Origin: JABMPO01 sp964539785
GTDB taxonomy: Bacteria > Fidelibacterota > Marinisomatia > Marinisomatales > TCS56
DNA length: 46,912 nucleotides
Direction of reading: 5' to 3'
Assembly (NCBI GenBank): GCA_964539785.1
Contig: CAZIJQ010000016.1
Coordinates: 1-46,912 of the forward strand
Position 1 is the stretch's first letter; each line of letters starts with the position of its first letter. A program made the translations under genes and the position numbers. The notes under the pieces were generated by a model. It did no database searches. It had not been told where the DNA came from and saw nothing but the letters and a program-made list of their open reading frames with translations. Below, in pieces: positions 22,486-32,025 of this stretch.

Positions 22486-24972
22486 TCAACCCTCAGATTC
22501 CGGTGGATCGTCAGCAGGGGTTTCTGGTTTGTCTTCTTCAATATCCTCTTCCCTAACAACGCGAGTTATGGATGCAATATTGGTTCCTTCGTCGAGCCTA
22601 ATTAGCCGGACTCCCTGGGTAACCCGTCCGATTGTTCTAATAGTAGATATTGGCTGCCTGATCAACACACCCCGATTGGTGATTACCATTAAATCGTCAG
22701 AATCAACGACTTCCATTATTGAAACCATTTTACCCACTTTGTCCGTGGTTCTCATGGTCATAACACCTTTACCACCGCGGGTCTGGGTACGATATTGAAT
22801 TACGTCAGTGCGCTTGCCAAATCCTTTTTCGGTTGCAACCAGAATGGTGCCCTCCCGCTTGACAATAACCATCCCGACTACTTCATCGACCGTTGTTGCT
22901 AGCCTAATACCCCTTACCCCCATTGTTTTTCGGCCACTGGGGCGAATATTCTGTTCTGAGAACCTGATTGATTTACCTTCTTTGGTACCTAGTAGAATGT
23001 CATTATCACCATCAGTAACTCGAGCGTCAATTAATTCGTCATCGTCACGAATATCGATTGCGTAAATCCCGCCCTTGCGGGGATGACTATAAGCCGACAG
23101 AACAGTTTTCTTAACCTGGCCCTTTTTAGTAGCCATAACAATATAATGTTGGTCATCAAATTCTTTGATGCTGACAAAAGCCTCAACCTTTTCACCGGGT
23201 TGGCACCCGATTAAATTAACCACAGCCCGTCCCCGGGTAGCGCGACCACCCTGTGGTATCTCGTGGACCTTTAACCAAAAACATTTTCCAAGATCAGTAA
23301 AAAATAATATGTGGTTGTGAGTATTGGCTATAAACAATTGTTCAACAAAATCGTCGTCTTTTGCCGTTGCCCCCTGCAAACCACGCCCTCCGCGCTGTTG
23401 CCGGCGGTAAGTTCCAACCGGTGTTCGCTTGATATATCCATTGTGGGTAATGGTAACAACCGTATCTTCTTCGGCGATCATATCTTCGATAGAAAAATCT
23501 TTACCAAATGGTAAAATCTCTGTGCGCCGCTTATCACCATAGGTAGAACGAATTGTCTCAAGTTCTTCTTTGATAATCGCCATTCGCTGCACCCGATTTT
23601 CAAGAATACCTTTTAGTTTGGCAATCAACTGGATCAAGTCTTTATACTCGGCTATTATTTTCTCGGCTTCAAGACCGGTCAGTTTCTGGAGGCGCATATC
23701 CAAAATCGCCTGAGCCTGTTTTTCTGATAAATCAAAAGAATTCATCAACCCTTCGCGAGCATGATTAACATCTTTACTACTACGGATTATGGAAATCACT
23801 TCATCGATGTTATCCAAGGCAATTTTTAGGCCTTCCAGAATATGAGCCCGATCATCGGCTACCTGTAGGTCAAATTTTGTGCGACGAACGACAATTTCGT
23901 GACGAAAATCAATAAAGGCCTGTATTATTTCACGCAGCGGCAGAACTTTCGGAATTCCTCCCACCAAAGCTAGCAGGATTATTCCATAGGTGTCCTGAAG
24001 TTGGGTATATTTATATAGCTGGTTTAAAATTACTTCGGGAATGGCATCCCTTTTGGTTTCAACCACAATCCGAATTCCATCTTTATCGGATTCATCGCGC
24101 ACATCAGAAATACCTTCAACCCGCTTATTGCGGACGAGTTCGGCAATGGCAAGAATCAAATTCGCTTTATTAACCTGATAGGGGATTTCATTGATAATAA
24201 TACTGCTGCGGTTCTGTTTGTTGGTCTCGATTATTGCCCGCGCCCTGATTGTTACTTTACCACGACCTGTTTCATAAGCCTGCTTTATTCCATCCACTCC
24301 CTGGATAATTGCTGCGGTAGGGAAGTCCGGCCCTTTAACATATTCTAACAATTCTTCTACTGATAAATTGGGATTTTTAATTAAAGCAATTGTGGCGGAA
24401 ACGATTTCAGTAAGGTTGTGAGGCGGAATTTTGGTTGCCATACCAACCGCTATACCTTCCGAGCCGTTAATCAATAAGGTCGGAACCGTTGCCGGAAGAA
24501 CTGCCGGTTCTTTCAGGCTTTCATCAAAATTGGGGACGAAATCAACTGTGTTTTTATCCAGATCCCGGAGCATTTCCCCGCCCATTCGCGTCATGCGGGC
24601 TTCGGTATAACGCATGGCGGCAGCGCGGTCTCCATCGATTGAACCAAAATTTCCCTGGCCGTCTACTAATTGATAGCGCAAAGAGAACTCCTGCGCCATT
24701 CGAACTAAGGCATCATAAACCGAAGAATCACCGTGGGGATGGTATTTACCCATAACATCTCCCACGATGCGGGCTGATTTTTTATATCCCCGGTTCCATT
24801 GTACGCCCAGATCGTTCATACCGTATAAAATTCGGCGGTGAACCGGCTTTAGCCCGTCTCGTACATCCGGCAGAGCCCGGGAAACAATCACAGACATTGA
24901 GTAGTTGAGATAGCTTTCACGCATCTCTTCTACAAGATCACGACTCAGTATATTATCTCGAGAAATTTCCAC
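22486..24972 (-). CDS. gyrA: DNA gyrase subunit A
   Basis: This is an 828-residue GyrA of ordinary length. The catalytic tyrosine is Tyr122 (AMRYTEARMT). The quinolone region reads HPHGDSSVYDALVR with Ser83 and Asp87 as in sensitive enzymes. The tower and coiled-coil follow, and the C-terminal beta-pinwheel carries a GyrA-box QRGGRGLQG near residue 530, which wraps DNA and is needed for negative supercoiling. This favours gyrase over topoisomerase IV. The start is a GTG with an AAAGG ribosome binding site. It lies 39 bases after gyrB, in the dnaN-recF-dciA-gyrB-gyrA group. Confidence 0.98.
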   Translation of the reverse strand: MEISRDNILSRDLVEEMRESYLNYSMSVIVSRALPDVRDGLKPVHRRILYGMNDLGVQWNRGYKKSARIVGDVMGKYHPHGDSSVYDALVRMAQEFSLRYQLVDGQGNFGSIDGDRAAAMRYTEARMTRMGGEMLRDLDKNTVDFVPNFDESLKEPAVLPATVPTLLINGSEGIAVGMATKIPPHNLTEIVSATIALIKNPNLSVEELLEYVKGPDFPTAAIIQGVDGIKQAYETGRGKVTIRARAIIETNKQNRSSIIINEIPYQVNKANLILAIAELVRNKRVEGISDVRDESDKDGIRIVVETKRDAIPEVILNQLYKYTQLQDTYGIILLALVGGIPKVLPLREIIQAFIDFRHEIVVRRTKFDLQVADDRAHILEGLKIALDNIDEVISIIRSSKDVNHAREGLMNSFDLSEKQAQAILDMRLQKLTGLEAEKIIAEYKDLIQLIAKLKGILENRVQRMAIIKEELETIRSTYGDKRRTEILPFGKDFSIEDMIAEEDTVVTITHNGYIKRTPVGTYRRQQRGGRGLQGATAKDDDFVEQLFIANTHNHILFFTDLGKCFWLKVHEIPQGGRATRGRAVVNLIGCQPGEKVEAFVSIKEFDDQHYIVMATKKGQVKKTVLSAYSHPRKGGIYAIDIRDDDELIDARVTDGDNDILLGTKEGKSIRFSEQNIRPSGRKTMGVRGIRLATTVDEVVGMVIVKREGTILVATEKGFGKRTDVIQYRTQTRGGKGVMTMRTTDKVGKMVSIMEVVDSDDLMVITNRGVLIRQPISTIRTIGRVTQGVRLIRLDEGTNIASITRVVREEDIEEDKPETPADDPPESEG

Positions 24973-25011
24973 AATATTCCTTTAATTCTTAATAAACCAA
25001 TCCAATAATAT

Positions 25012-26985
25012 TTATACGTCCAGGTTTACGACAAACATAGCATTTGAGGAGATGAATGTCCGGCGTGCCTCAACATCGCTACCCATTAAATCCATAAAAG
25101 TCATGGAAGCCTCAACGGCGTCGCTTATGGTAACCTGTAATAAGGTTCGGCGTTCCGGATCCATGGTCGTGAACCAAAGTTGATCCGGATTCATTTCACC
25201 CAGTCCTTTATAGCGCTGGATATCGATTTTTTTATTCTTACTTTCTTTTTTCATTCGCTCAATCAAAACATCGCGCTCGTTGTCATCATAGACATACACT
25301 TCTTTTTTACCGCGACGTAAACGATACAAGGGTGGTTGGGCCAGATAAATATAACCACCCGTGATCATTTCAGGCATTTTACGATAGAAAAATGTCAGCA
25401 ACAGGGTTCTGATATGGCTTCCGTCAACATCGGCGTCGGTCATAATAATTACTTTGTGGTAACGCAGCTTTTCCGCATTGAATTCGGTCCCTGTGCGATC
25501 TGTCTCATCTTCCGGGTCGCCACCATAACCAGCACCAAGAGCGGTAATTATGGACTGGATTTCATTGTTTGCCAAAAGTTTATCTATTCGGGCTTTTTCG
25601 GCATTAATAACTTTTCCGCGGAGGGGTAAGATTGCCTGAAAACGCCGGTCACGACCCTGTTTGGCTGAACCGCCGGCCGAGTCCCCCTCAACCAGAAATA
25701 ACTCACTCATTGACGGGTCTCGATTAGAACAATCAGCTAGTTTCCCGGGCAGTGAACCGCCTTCCAGGGCGCTCTTTCGTCGAATCAACTCCCGGGCTTT
25801 ACGGGCAGCTTGGCGACTGCGAGCTGCTAAAAGTGATTTTTCAATAATTTTTTTACCGACAGATGGATTTTGTTCAAGGAAATCAACAATACCCTCAAAC
25901 ACAGTTGAGTCCACAATTCCCTTTACATTATTATTACCAAGTTTGGTTTTGGTCTGGCCTTCGAATTGCGGCTCTGGAACCTTAACCGAAATAATGGCCG
26001 TTAAACCTTCACGGAAATCTTCTCCGCTCAATGTCAGGGGTTCACCTTTTTTAGCCTTAATCAAATTATTGCGGGAGGCATAGGTGTTCAATCCCCGGGT
26101 AAGCGCTGAGCGAAAACCAGATAGGTGGGTTCCACCTTCGATGGTGTTAATATTATTAACAAAACTGTGCAGGTTCTCGGTATAGCTATCGTTATATCGC
26201 AATGCGACGTCAACCGGAATTTCTCCATCTGGCTTTGAAACCGTAATGATTTTAGTGTGCAGGGGGTGAGTGCTCCCATCAAGAAATTTCACAAAATCAC
26301 TGAGCCCACCTTTGTACTGGAAAACGTCGCCAATTTCTTCGTCGGTACGTTGGTCCTGTAACACTATTTCAAGATTGCTGTTCAAATAGGCCAGTTCTCT
26401 AAGTCGGTCAGCAACGATCGTATACTCAAAGTCCATTATTTTGAAAATCTCTGCATCTGGGCGGAATGTGATTTTGGTGCCTGTATGCTTGGTCTTACCG
26501 GTAATTTCCAATTTGGATACTGCGCGGCCTCTGACATATTCCTGGCGGTGTATCTTTCCATCCCGATAAACTTCCGCAATTAAAATATCCGAAAGGGCGT
26601 TTACCACCGAAACACCAACGCCATGCAAACCGCCGGAAACCTTGTAAGACCCTTTGTCAAACTTGCCGCCGGCATGTAAAACTGTCATAACAACTTCTAG
26701 TGCCGGTTTCTTCTCGCCTTTATGAATATCAACCGGTATTCCGCGACCATTATCTTCTACGCTGATCATACGATCTTTGGTCAGCGTAACGGTAATCTTG
26801 TCACAATGCCCAGCCAGGGCTTCGTCGACACTATTGTCTACAACTTCATAAATCAAGTGGTGGAGGCCGCGTTTCCCGAGATCGCCTATATACATAGCCG
26901 GGCGGCGGCGAACAGCTTCAAGGCCTTTTAAAACCTGGATTTTTTCCGCGCTGTATTTGTTTTCGTTAGTTTTTTGCTGTGTCAT
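25012..26985 (-). CDS. gyrB: DNA gyrase subunit B
   Basis: The 657-residue GyrB belongs to the short class without the long proteobacterial insertion. Motifs in order are: the ATPase site (VVDNSVDEALAGHCD, VEDNGRGIPV and GGLHGVGVSVVNALS), the transducer QTKTKLGN, and the TOPRIM domain with EGDSAGGSAKQGRDR and the acidic DADVDGSHIRTLLLTFF. The C-terminus has YKGLGEMNPDQLWFTTMDPE. It binds ATP and works with GyrA to introduce negative supercoils. Its start overlaps the stop of the upstream dciA-type gene by 4 bases, an ATGA coupling. Confidence 0.98.
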   Translation of the reverse strand: MTQQKTNENKYSAEKIQVLKGLEAVRRRPAMYIGDLGKRGLHHLIYEVVDNSVDEALAGHCDKITVTLTKDRMISVEDNGRGIPVDIHKGEKKPALEVVMTVLHAGGKFDKGSYKVSGGLHGVGVSVVNALSDILIAEVYRDGKIHRQEYVRGRAVSKLEITGKTKHTGTKITFRPDAEIFKIMDFEYTIVADRLRELAYLNSNLEIVLQDQRTDEEIGDVFQYKGGLSDFVKFLDGSTHPLHTKIITVSKPDGEIPVDVALRYNDSYTENLHSFVNNINTIEGGTHLSGFRSALTRGLNTYASRNNLIKAKKGEPLTLSGEDFREGLTAIISVKVPEPQFEGQTKTKLGNNNVKGIVDSTVFEGIVDFLEQNPSVGKKIIEKSLLAARSRQAARKARELIRRKSALEGGSLPGKLADCSNRDPSMSELFLVEGDSAGGSAKQGRDRRFQAILPLRGKVINAEKARIDKLLANNEIQSIITALGAGYGGDPEDETDRTGTEFNAEKLRYHKVIIMTDADVDGSHIRTLLLTFFYRKMPEMITGGYIYLAQPPLYRLRRGKKEVYVYDDNERDVLIERMKKESKNKKIDIQRYKGLGEMNPDQLWFTTMDPERRTLLQVTISDAVEASMTFMDLMGSDVEARRTFISSNAMFVVNLDV

Positions 26986-27260
26986 ATAAAACGAATATCC
27001 CTTATGGTTTGCGTGCCTAATTTTTTATTTAATCTTTCAATAATTAAAGCTTTTTTGAATAATAACTCCTGGCGCCAGGCTGGCGTTGCCGCCCTGATAA
27101 CCAGTATACCGTGCTCTACTTTTTCGGCGACAGTATTGCTGGCAATGGTAGAGCCTACTATTTCAGCCCAAGACTGAAGTGCTTTTTGCTGATTGATGCC
27201 GGTCGTGAGACCTGCGTTATCCAACAAGGAATTGAGAACGCTTTTCAAACTTTGGGACAT
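26982..27260 (-). CDS. dciA: DUF721 protein, probable DciA-type replicative helicase loader
   Basis: The 92-residue DUF721 protein has the core QSWAEIVGSTIASNTVAEKVEHGILVIRAATPAWRQELLFKK and an end in IRDIRFI. DUF721 contains DciA, which loads DnaB in bacteria that have no DnaC or DnaI. Its place between recF and gyrB in the replication operon fits that role. No DnaC-like loader appears in the window. It shares a TAATG overlap with the recF stop and a 4-base overlap with gyrB, so all three are translated as a unit. Confidence 0.87.
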   Translation of the reverse strand: MSQSLKSVLNSLLDNAGLTTGINQQKALQSWAEIVGSTIASNTVAEKVEHGILVIRAATPAWRQELLFKKALIIERLNKKLGTQTIRDIRFI

Positions 27261-28348
27261 TAATTGTTTCCCAATTGATAGGATTTATCTTCGGTGCCTG
27301 ACAAATCAATGCCACGTTTCTTTAAATCAACTAAATCTGTTCCGGTAATGATGGTTTGAATACCTTTTCCCAGCGCTGATAACACCTGGTCGCTGCGCTT
27401 AAAATCTAGTTTTGCGAATAAGTCGTCTAACAAAATGGTCGGTGCCATGCCGGTGTTGTTCCGGATATACATAGCTTCAGCCATTTTAATTAATACCAGA
27501 GATAATTTATGCTCTCCCTGGGAACCGAATTTACGAAGATCCTCGCCATTAAACCTGATTTCATATTGGTCCCGGTGAGGTCCGACTCTAGTCGTATTTC
27601 TGCGACAATCACCTTTCAGATTTTTTTCCATTTCTTCGCGATGCTCCGACAGTGAGAGAACTGCTTCAGGAAAAAGTATAATCTTAATTGCTGTGGTTTT
27701 CCCAGTAAAATCTGCAGCGACTTTTTGCAATATTTCTACAAATTCAATGCAGTATTTTTTCCGCAAGCACCAGATTTTATTTCCGGTGCTGACCAACGGT
27801 TCATCCCAGGCAGTAACGGCTGAAACGGGAACGGTACCCATCGCTAATTGCAGCAGGGCGGTGTTTCGTTGTTTCAATGACCGCGTATATTCAATTAGTA
27901 AATTAACATAATCCCTATTCACGACCGAAAATACCCGGTCAAAATACGCTCTTCGGTTACCGGGAGCACCTTTGGTGATTATCTGTTCTTCCGGGCTGAG
28001 AACAACCACCGGGTTCAAACCGATTAAATCTCGCGTTCCTCGCACCGGCCGACCGTTCATAATAAATCGTTTTTTCCCATCTTGAAGTTGATTTAACTCA
28101 ATTCTATAATCGTTTTTTTTCCGTACAAAATTGCCGGTGATATTCATTGCATCACTGTCAATCTGAAGCGTTTCGAGTAATTTATTAGTTCGAAAACTGC
28201 GACCGTATGAAAGGATATAGATCGCTTCCAGAATTGCTGTTTTTCCGGAACCGTTCTCACCCCAAAACACAGTGATACCATTACCAAGCTCATAGCGGGA
28301 TTGTTGATGGTTACGAAAATTACGTAGGCTAATGTCCTTAACAGGCAT
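27260..28348 (-). CDS. recF: DNA replication and repair ATPase RecF
   Basis: This is a 362-residue SMC-like ATPase. The Walker A motif is GENGSGKTAILEAIY (about residues 30-44). Later parts include GTRDLIGLNPVVVLSPEEQ, the signature segment FGSQGEHKLSLVLIKMAEA and Walker B ILLDDLFAKLD. RecF helps RecOR load RecA at gaps and stalled forks. It lies 68 bases downstream of dnaN and touches dciA, the normal dnaN-recF-gyrB order. Confidence 0.97.
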   Translation of the reverse strand: MPVKDISLRNFRNHQQSRYELGNGITVFWGENGSGKTAILEAIYILSYGRSFRTNKLLETLQIDSDAMNITGNFVRKKNDYRIELNQLQDGKKRFIMNGRPVRGTRDLIGLNPVVVLSPEEQIITKGAPGNRRAYFDRVFSVVNRDYVNLLIEYTRSLKQRNTALLQLAMGTVPVSAVTAWDEPLVSTGNKIWCLRKKYCIEFVEILQKVAADFTGKTTAIKIILFPEAVLSLSEHREEMEKNLKGDCRRNTTRVGPHRDQYEIRFNGEDLRKFGSQGEHKLSLVLIKMAEAMYIRNNTGMAPTILLDDLFAKLDFKRSDQVLSALGKGIQTIITGTDLVDLKKRGIDLSGTEDKSYQLGNN

Positions 28349-28416
28349 TGTTGGAAATTATAGCAGATGGTCAGTGTTGTTTTGCCGGGAAAACGGAATT
28401 GTCTGAAAATTTACCG

Positions 28417-29532
28417 CTAATCATTCAAACGAATTGGCATCAGCAACATGGTTAAATCGCTGTTTTCAATCTGTTCTTCAGGGTAAAACAAACCAGCGCT
28501 GATAGCTGTTTTCAATTTTATTGTAATTTTATTCGATTTTATATGGGATAATATATCTTTTAAATAATTGGCGTTATATCCAATGATAATATCTTCTCCG
28601 AAATACTCTGCCTCAAGGTTTTCCTGGGCACTGGAGGCTTTTTCCGGGTCTTCGGTTGTTATGGTCGCTTTTCCATCAATTATTCTCACGGCAACTTGGT
28701 GAGTTGATTTATTCGAAAAAATGGATACTCTTCGGACAGCGCCTAAAATAATTTCGCGTTCAACCAATAACTGCTTTTCATTATCCCGGGGGATGACGCT
28801 TTCATAATCTGGAAAACGTTCGTCTATCAAACGGGTAATTATCTTATTGCGCCCTATTTTAACCGTCAGGTGTTTGTCCCCAACTTCAAGATTTATCAAT
28901 TCATCTTCACCGAGGAAATTGCCAACCAGTCCTAAAAATTTCCGTGGAACGATAATATCTCCATTATAATTTTCCTGTTGATAGTCGCTGCGTATATAAC
29001 GCACCAAGCGGTGACCATCGGTGGCAACAGCAGTGAGTTTATCAGATCCAAATTGGAAGAGGACACCGGTGAGCGCTGGTTTTAACTCATCTTTGCTGAC
29101 TGCAAAACTGGTGTTTTCTATTATATCTCGAATAACACTGGTGTCCATTGTCAGAGAATTTTCACCATCCACATCGGGTACGGCTGGAAACTCTTCGGCG
29201 GGCTTGCCCATCAAATCATACACACCAAAATCAGTATTCAATTCTACCCTGTTTTGCGCATCAACTGTCAGAGAAATGCGTGTGTCTGGTAATTCATTGG
29301 TTATTTCCAATAAAGTGTGCAACGGAATTGCAGCGGAACCGGTTTCTTCAAGACTGGCTTCGAGCGGTGTAATAATAGTTATTTCAAGATCAGTGGCACG
29401 CAGTAATACGCCATCATTGTCAGCGACAAACAAAACACTATTTAGAATCGGCAGTGTTGAGCGGGCGGGTGTTGCTTTTGATAATTTTTGCAAAGCTGAT
29501 TGCAACTCGGATTTTGAAGTAGAAATCTTCAT
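28417..29532 (-). CDS. dnaN: DNA polymerase III sliding clamp (beta subunit)
   Basis: The 371-residue clamp has the three-domain fold. The first domain begins MKISTSKSELQSALQKLSKATPARSTLPILNSVLF. The middle holds LTGVLFQFGSDKLTAVATDGHRLVRY and the end is LTMLLMPIRLND, a typical clamp C-terminus (LMPIRL) that helps form the client pocket. It heads the leftward replication group, immediately beside a DnaA-box-like cluster. Unusually it is not next to dnaA, which lies 11 kb away on the other strand. Confidence 0.98.
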   Translation of the reverse strand: MKISTSKSELQSALQKLSKATPARSTLPILNSVLFVADNDGVLLRATDLEITIITPLEASLEETGSAAIPLHTLLEITNELPDTRISLTVDAQNRVELNTDFGVYDLMGKPAEEFPAVPDVDGENSLTMDTSVIRDIIENTSFAVSKDELKPALTGVLFQFGSDKLTAVATDGHRLVRYIRSDYQQENYNGDIIVPRKFLGLVGNFLGEDELINLEVGDKHLTVKIGRNKIITRLIDERFPDYESVIPRDNEKQLLVEREIILGAVRRVSIFSNKSTHQVAVRIIDGKATITTEDPEKASSAQENLEAEYFGEDIIIGYNANYLKDILSHIKSNKITIKLKTAISAGLFYPEEQIENSDLTMLLMPIRLND

Positions 29533-29918
29533 AAAAGTCCCAAAATGGGTTAATGGTTAGCGAGCAATTTTTCGTTTAGAAAAGGCCAACAATGTTAACG
29601 AGGGCAATTTCTTTTAACAAGCCGTTTTTAAAATTCTCTCTTGTGAGAACTATTATTAATTTATATATACTATATTTAAAAATAAGATTATTTATTAGGT
29701 CTGTGGATGTTGTTGATAACCCGCATCCCAGGGATAATAACAGTATTAATTTTTCTCTAGGTAAAATTGAATCACTTAATGAATTGCTTGATGTGGATAC
29801 TGTGTTCAAAGTTGTGGGAAAACCGGCATTTTGAGTACGGTATTATCTGTTATCGGGTTTTTAACAGGGGCTAAAAGGGATTGTGTAAACAAAGTTGTTA
29901 ACTATGTGGAAAACTCTA
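29533..29918. other. Candidate origin subregion: DnaA-box cluster with AT-rich tract
   Basis: This 386-base non-coding gap between dnaN and surA contains five DnaA-box-like 9-mers in one orientation: TGTGGATGT (29702-29710), TGTTGATAA (29711-29719), TGTGGATAC (29792-29800), TGTGTAAAC (29882-29890) and TGTGGAAAA (29905-29913). All differ from the inverted consensus TGTGGATAA at one to three positions. A very AT-rich stretch (about 29650-29698) adjoins the first pair and could be the unwinding element. Some of this region must also hold the dnaN promoter, whose elements I could not fix. A predicted small frame here looks spurious. Confidence 0.5.
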
Positions 29919-31205
29919 TTATTCCATGATTCGGATATAAAAATTTTCCCGTGCTTTATCAATCCAATTGGCATACCATTGGGTCTTTTTATACTCAGTA
30001 GCCATCATTTCCAGGTCCGCCCAGTGGATATTAATATCCGCACGACCGCCTCTTTTTGTATCCTCGATCCAGAATAGATGGTAACCATAACTGGTCTTGA
30101 CCGGTGGACTGCATTGGTTAATCTCCAGATAATTAATGATCTTAGCAACTTCAGGAATGGGAAATTCTTTCGGGTCAATCCAACCGAGATCACCGCCCAA
30201 TCCCTTTGTTTCGTCATCGGTGGAATGGGTCTTTGCCATTTTAATAAATGTAGCCAGTGATGTGATCGAGTCTTTGATTGTAGCTACAAACTGATAGGCT
30301 TCGGAATCATCGACTTCCGTTATTTCCGGAGTAATAAGGATATGGCGAACGTTTATTTTTTCGCCTTGTTTTTCAACTGGTTGAATCAAATGATAACCAA
30401 AAGATGTTTTTACCGGTTGGCTAATTTCATTGATTGGCAGGGTAAAAGCAACGGACTCAAACTCCAAAACCAAGGAACCACGCCGGACAAACCCAAGATT
30501 TCCACCATTTGGCGCAGATCCTGGATCTTGAGAAAATTGTTTGGCCAACTCTTCGAAAGATTCGCCACCAATTATTTTATCGCGTAATTCGTTTATCTTA
30601 GTAAACGCTGAATTTTGGCTCTTTTCACCAGCTTCAATCGGTATTAAAATATGCCAAAGATTAATCTTGGTCGGAAAAACGGGAAGACTATCGCGAAAGG
30701 TATTAAAAAAAGTGATTACTTCCTGTCTGCCGGCGGTCATCGACGAAAGAAGTTGTTGCTGATAACGTTCGGTAATCATTCGGTCGTGCATATCCTGACG
30801 GTATTCTCTGCGCAGAGATTTCAGGGATTGCCCCAGCATTTCTTCGGCCCGATCTTCTCCGCCAGCCTGGGAAACCATGTATTCAATCTGTTGGTCAAGA
30901 GCCTGCTCGACTTCTTTCTCCTTAATTTCGATGGAGTCAATTTTAGCCATCTCCAGAATTATTTTCTGGTCAATCATGGATTGTAATACATCAGCTTGCA
31001 GCTTCAGCAGTCGTTTCGGCTCCAGTTGCGGATTAATTCGCTGCTGAACTGCGGTCATCTGAACCAACTGAGCTACATCACTTTTGAGTATAATGTGATC
31101 ATCTACAATTGCGGCCAGACCATCAATGACCATGTTTTCCTGTTGAGCATGCATAAGGACGCCCAGCAAAGTGACGCATAAAATTTGAGCTTTAAAAAGT
31201 TTCAT
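29919..31205 (-). CDS. SurA-like periplasmic chaperone with two parvulin domains
   Basis: The 428-residue protein begins with a signal peptide (LFKAQILCVTLLGVLMHAQ). A SurA N-terminal domain follows (DGLAAIVDDHIILKSDV, then LQSMIDQKIILEMAK). Then come two parvulin rotamase domains: about residues 180-275 (NLWHILIPIE, FSQDPGSAPNGGNLGFVRRG, TSFGYHLIQPVEKQ) and 283-390 (VRHILITPE, THSTDDETKGLGGDLGWID, TSYGYHLFWIEDTK). It should help outer-membrane proteins fold, which supports a didermic envelope. Its ATG overlaps the stop of the preceding parvulin lipoprotein gene by 4 bases. Confidence 0.92.
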   Translation of the reverse strand: MKLFKAQILCVTLLGVLMHAQQENMVIDGLAAIVDDHIILKSDVAQLVQMTAVQQRINPQLEPKRLLKLQADVLQSMIDQKIILEMAKIDSIEIKEKEVEQALDQQIEYMVSQAGGEDRAEEMLGQSLKSLRREYRQDMHDRMITERYQQQLLSSMTAGRQEVITFFNTFRDSLPVFPTKINLWHILIPIEAGEKSQNSAFTKINELRDKIIGGESFEELAKQFSQDPGSAPNGGNLGFVRRGSLVLEFESVAFTLPINEISQPVKTSFGYHLIQPVEKQGEKINVRHILITPEITEVDDSEAYQFVATIKDSITSLATFIKMAKTHSTDDETKGLGGDLGWIDPKEFPIPEVAKIINYLEINQCSPPVKTSYGYHLFWIEDTKRGGRADINIHWADLEMMATEYKKTQWYANWIDKARENFYIRIME

Positions 31206-32017
31206 TGATTAATATTCTCCAAATTTATTTCTACGTCGGTTACCGATCGTAAACTGTCTAATAATTTAATGGATTTCAAAGAAGCATGATTCTGGAATAA
31301 TTGGTGGCGCAACTCGTCAAAAACATCGTCCAGATCGCGGTAAGAACCTTCTTTATATCGTTTTAGTACTTCAATTACATGATAACCAAAATCGGTTGAA
31401 ATTGGGCCGATCACAGTTCCCCGTGAGTTCAAACCGAATAGCGCTTCGTCGATAGGCGGTAGAAGGGATCCGCGTTTTACGGTTACGGTTTCAACCGGAT
31501 AAGTTGCAAAAACTTCTTTTCGGTCAGCACCTGAACGGCCTCGTATTAATATACGCCTTATTCGTCGGGCGGCGGTTCGATCTTCAATAATAAAATGATT
31601 AATTCGCGCCTCATCAATCGGTAGATAAAAACTTTCAAGATTTTTTTCATAAGCAGCGTTTATTTCACTTTGGGTGACATAAATACCGGAGGTCATTGCA
31701 GTCTCCAGATAAGTTCGTCCTAGTAATTCGCGGCGAAAAAGATCAATTGCATCCTGTATGGATTTATCGTGTTGTAATCCTTGTTTCAGGGCAGCCTGGT
31801 AAAGGAGTTCATCGTTTACCCACTGGAAGACTGTCTTGCTTGCATTTTCCTTTGATAAAGCCAGGTTTCCCAAAATATGCTCAAGATTATTCTGTGTGAG
31901 AACTGTATTTCCTACCCGGGCCACCACCCGACCATCGGGTTTTTCTACAGCACAACCAGGGACTGCAATTGCAATCAACAACGTCAAGCAAAAGAACAAT
32001 TTTGTTTTATGATTCAT
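31202..32017 (-). CDS. Parvulin-type peptidyl-prolyl isomerase lipoprotein
   Basis: This 271-residue protein has a lipoprotein signal (LLIAIAVPGC, predicted lipid at Cys22). A PrsA/SurA-like N-terminal region follows (VVARVGNTVLTQNNL, then VFQWVNDELLYQAALKQG). A degenerate parvulin domain is at about 140-220 and ends in STDFGYHVIEVLKRYKEGS, the conserved last strand. The HILI start motif is altered to NHFIIED, so isomerase activity may be weak and chaperone use more likely. It lies 8 bases after mfd and overlaps surA, so it probably works with SurA in the periplasm. Confidence 0.85.
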   Translation of the reverse strand: MNHKTKLFFCLTLLIAIAVPGCAVEKPDGRVVARVGNTVLTQNNLEHILGNLALSKENASKTVFQWVNDELLYQAALKQGLQHDKSIQDAIDLFRRELLGRTYLETAMTSGIYVTQSEINAAYEKNLESFYLPIDEARINHFIIEDRTAARRIRRILIRGRSGADRKEVFATYPVETVTVKRGSLLPPIDEALFGLNSRGTVIGPISTDFGYHVIEVLKRYKEGSYRDLDDVFDELRHQLFQNHASLKSIKLLDSLRSVTDVEINLENINQ

Positions 32018-32025
32018 CGACTAAA

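Noticed and set aside
29592..29834. Plus-strand 80-codon frame between dnaN and surA
   Set aside because: It covers the AT-rich and DnaA-box region, encodes low-complexity Ile/Leu/Lys sequence and has no ribosome binding site or recognisable domain.
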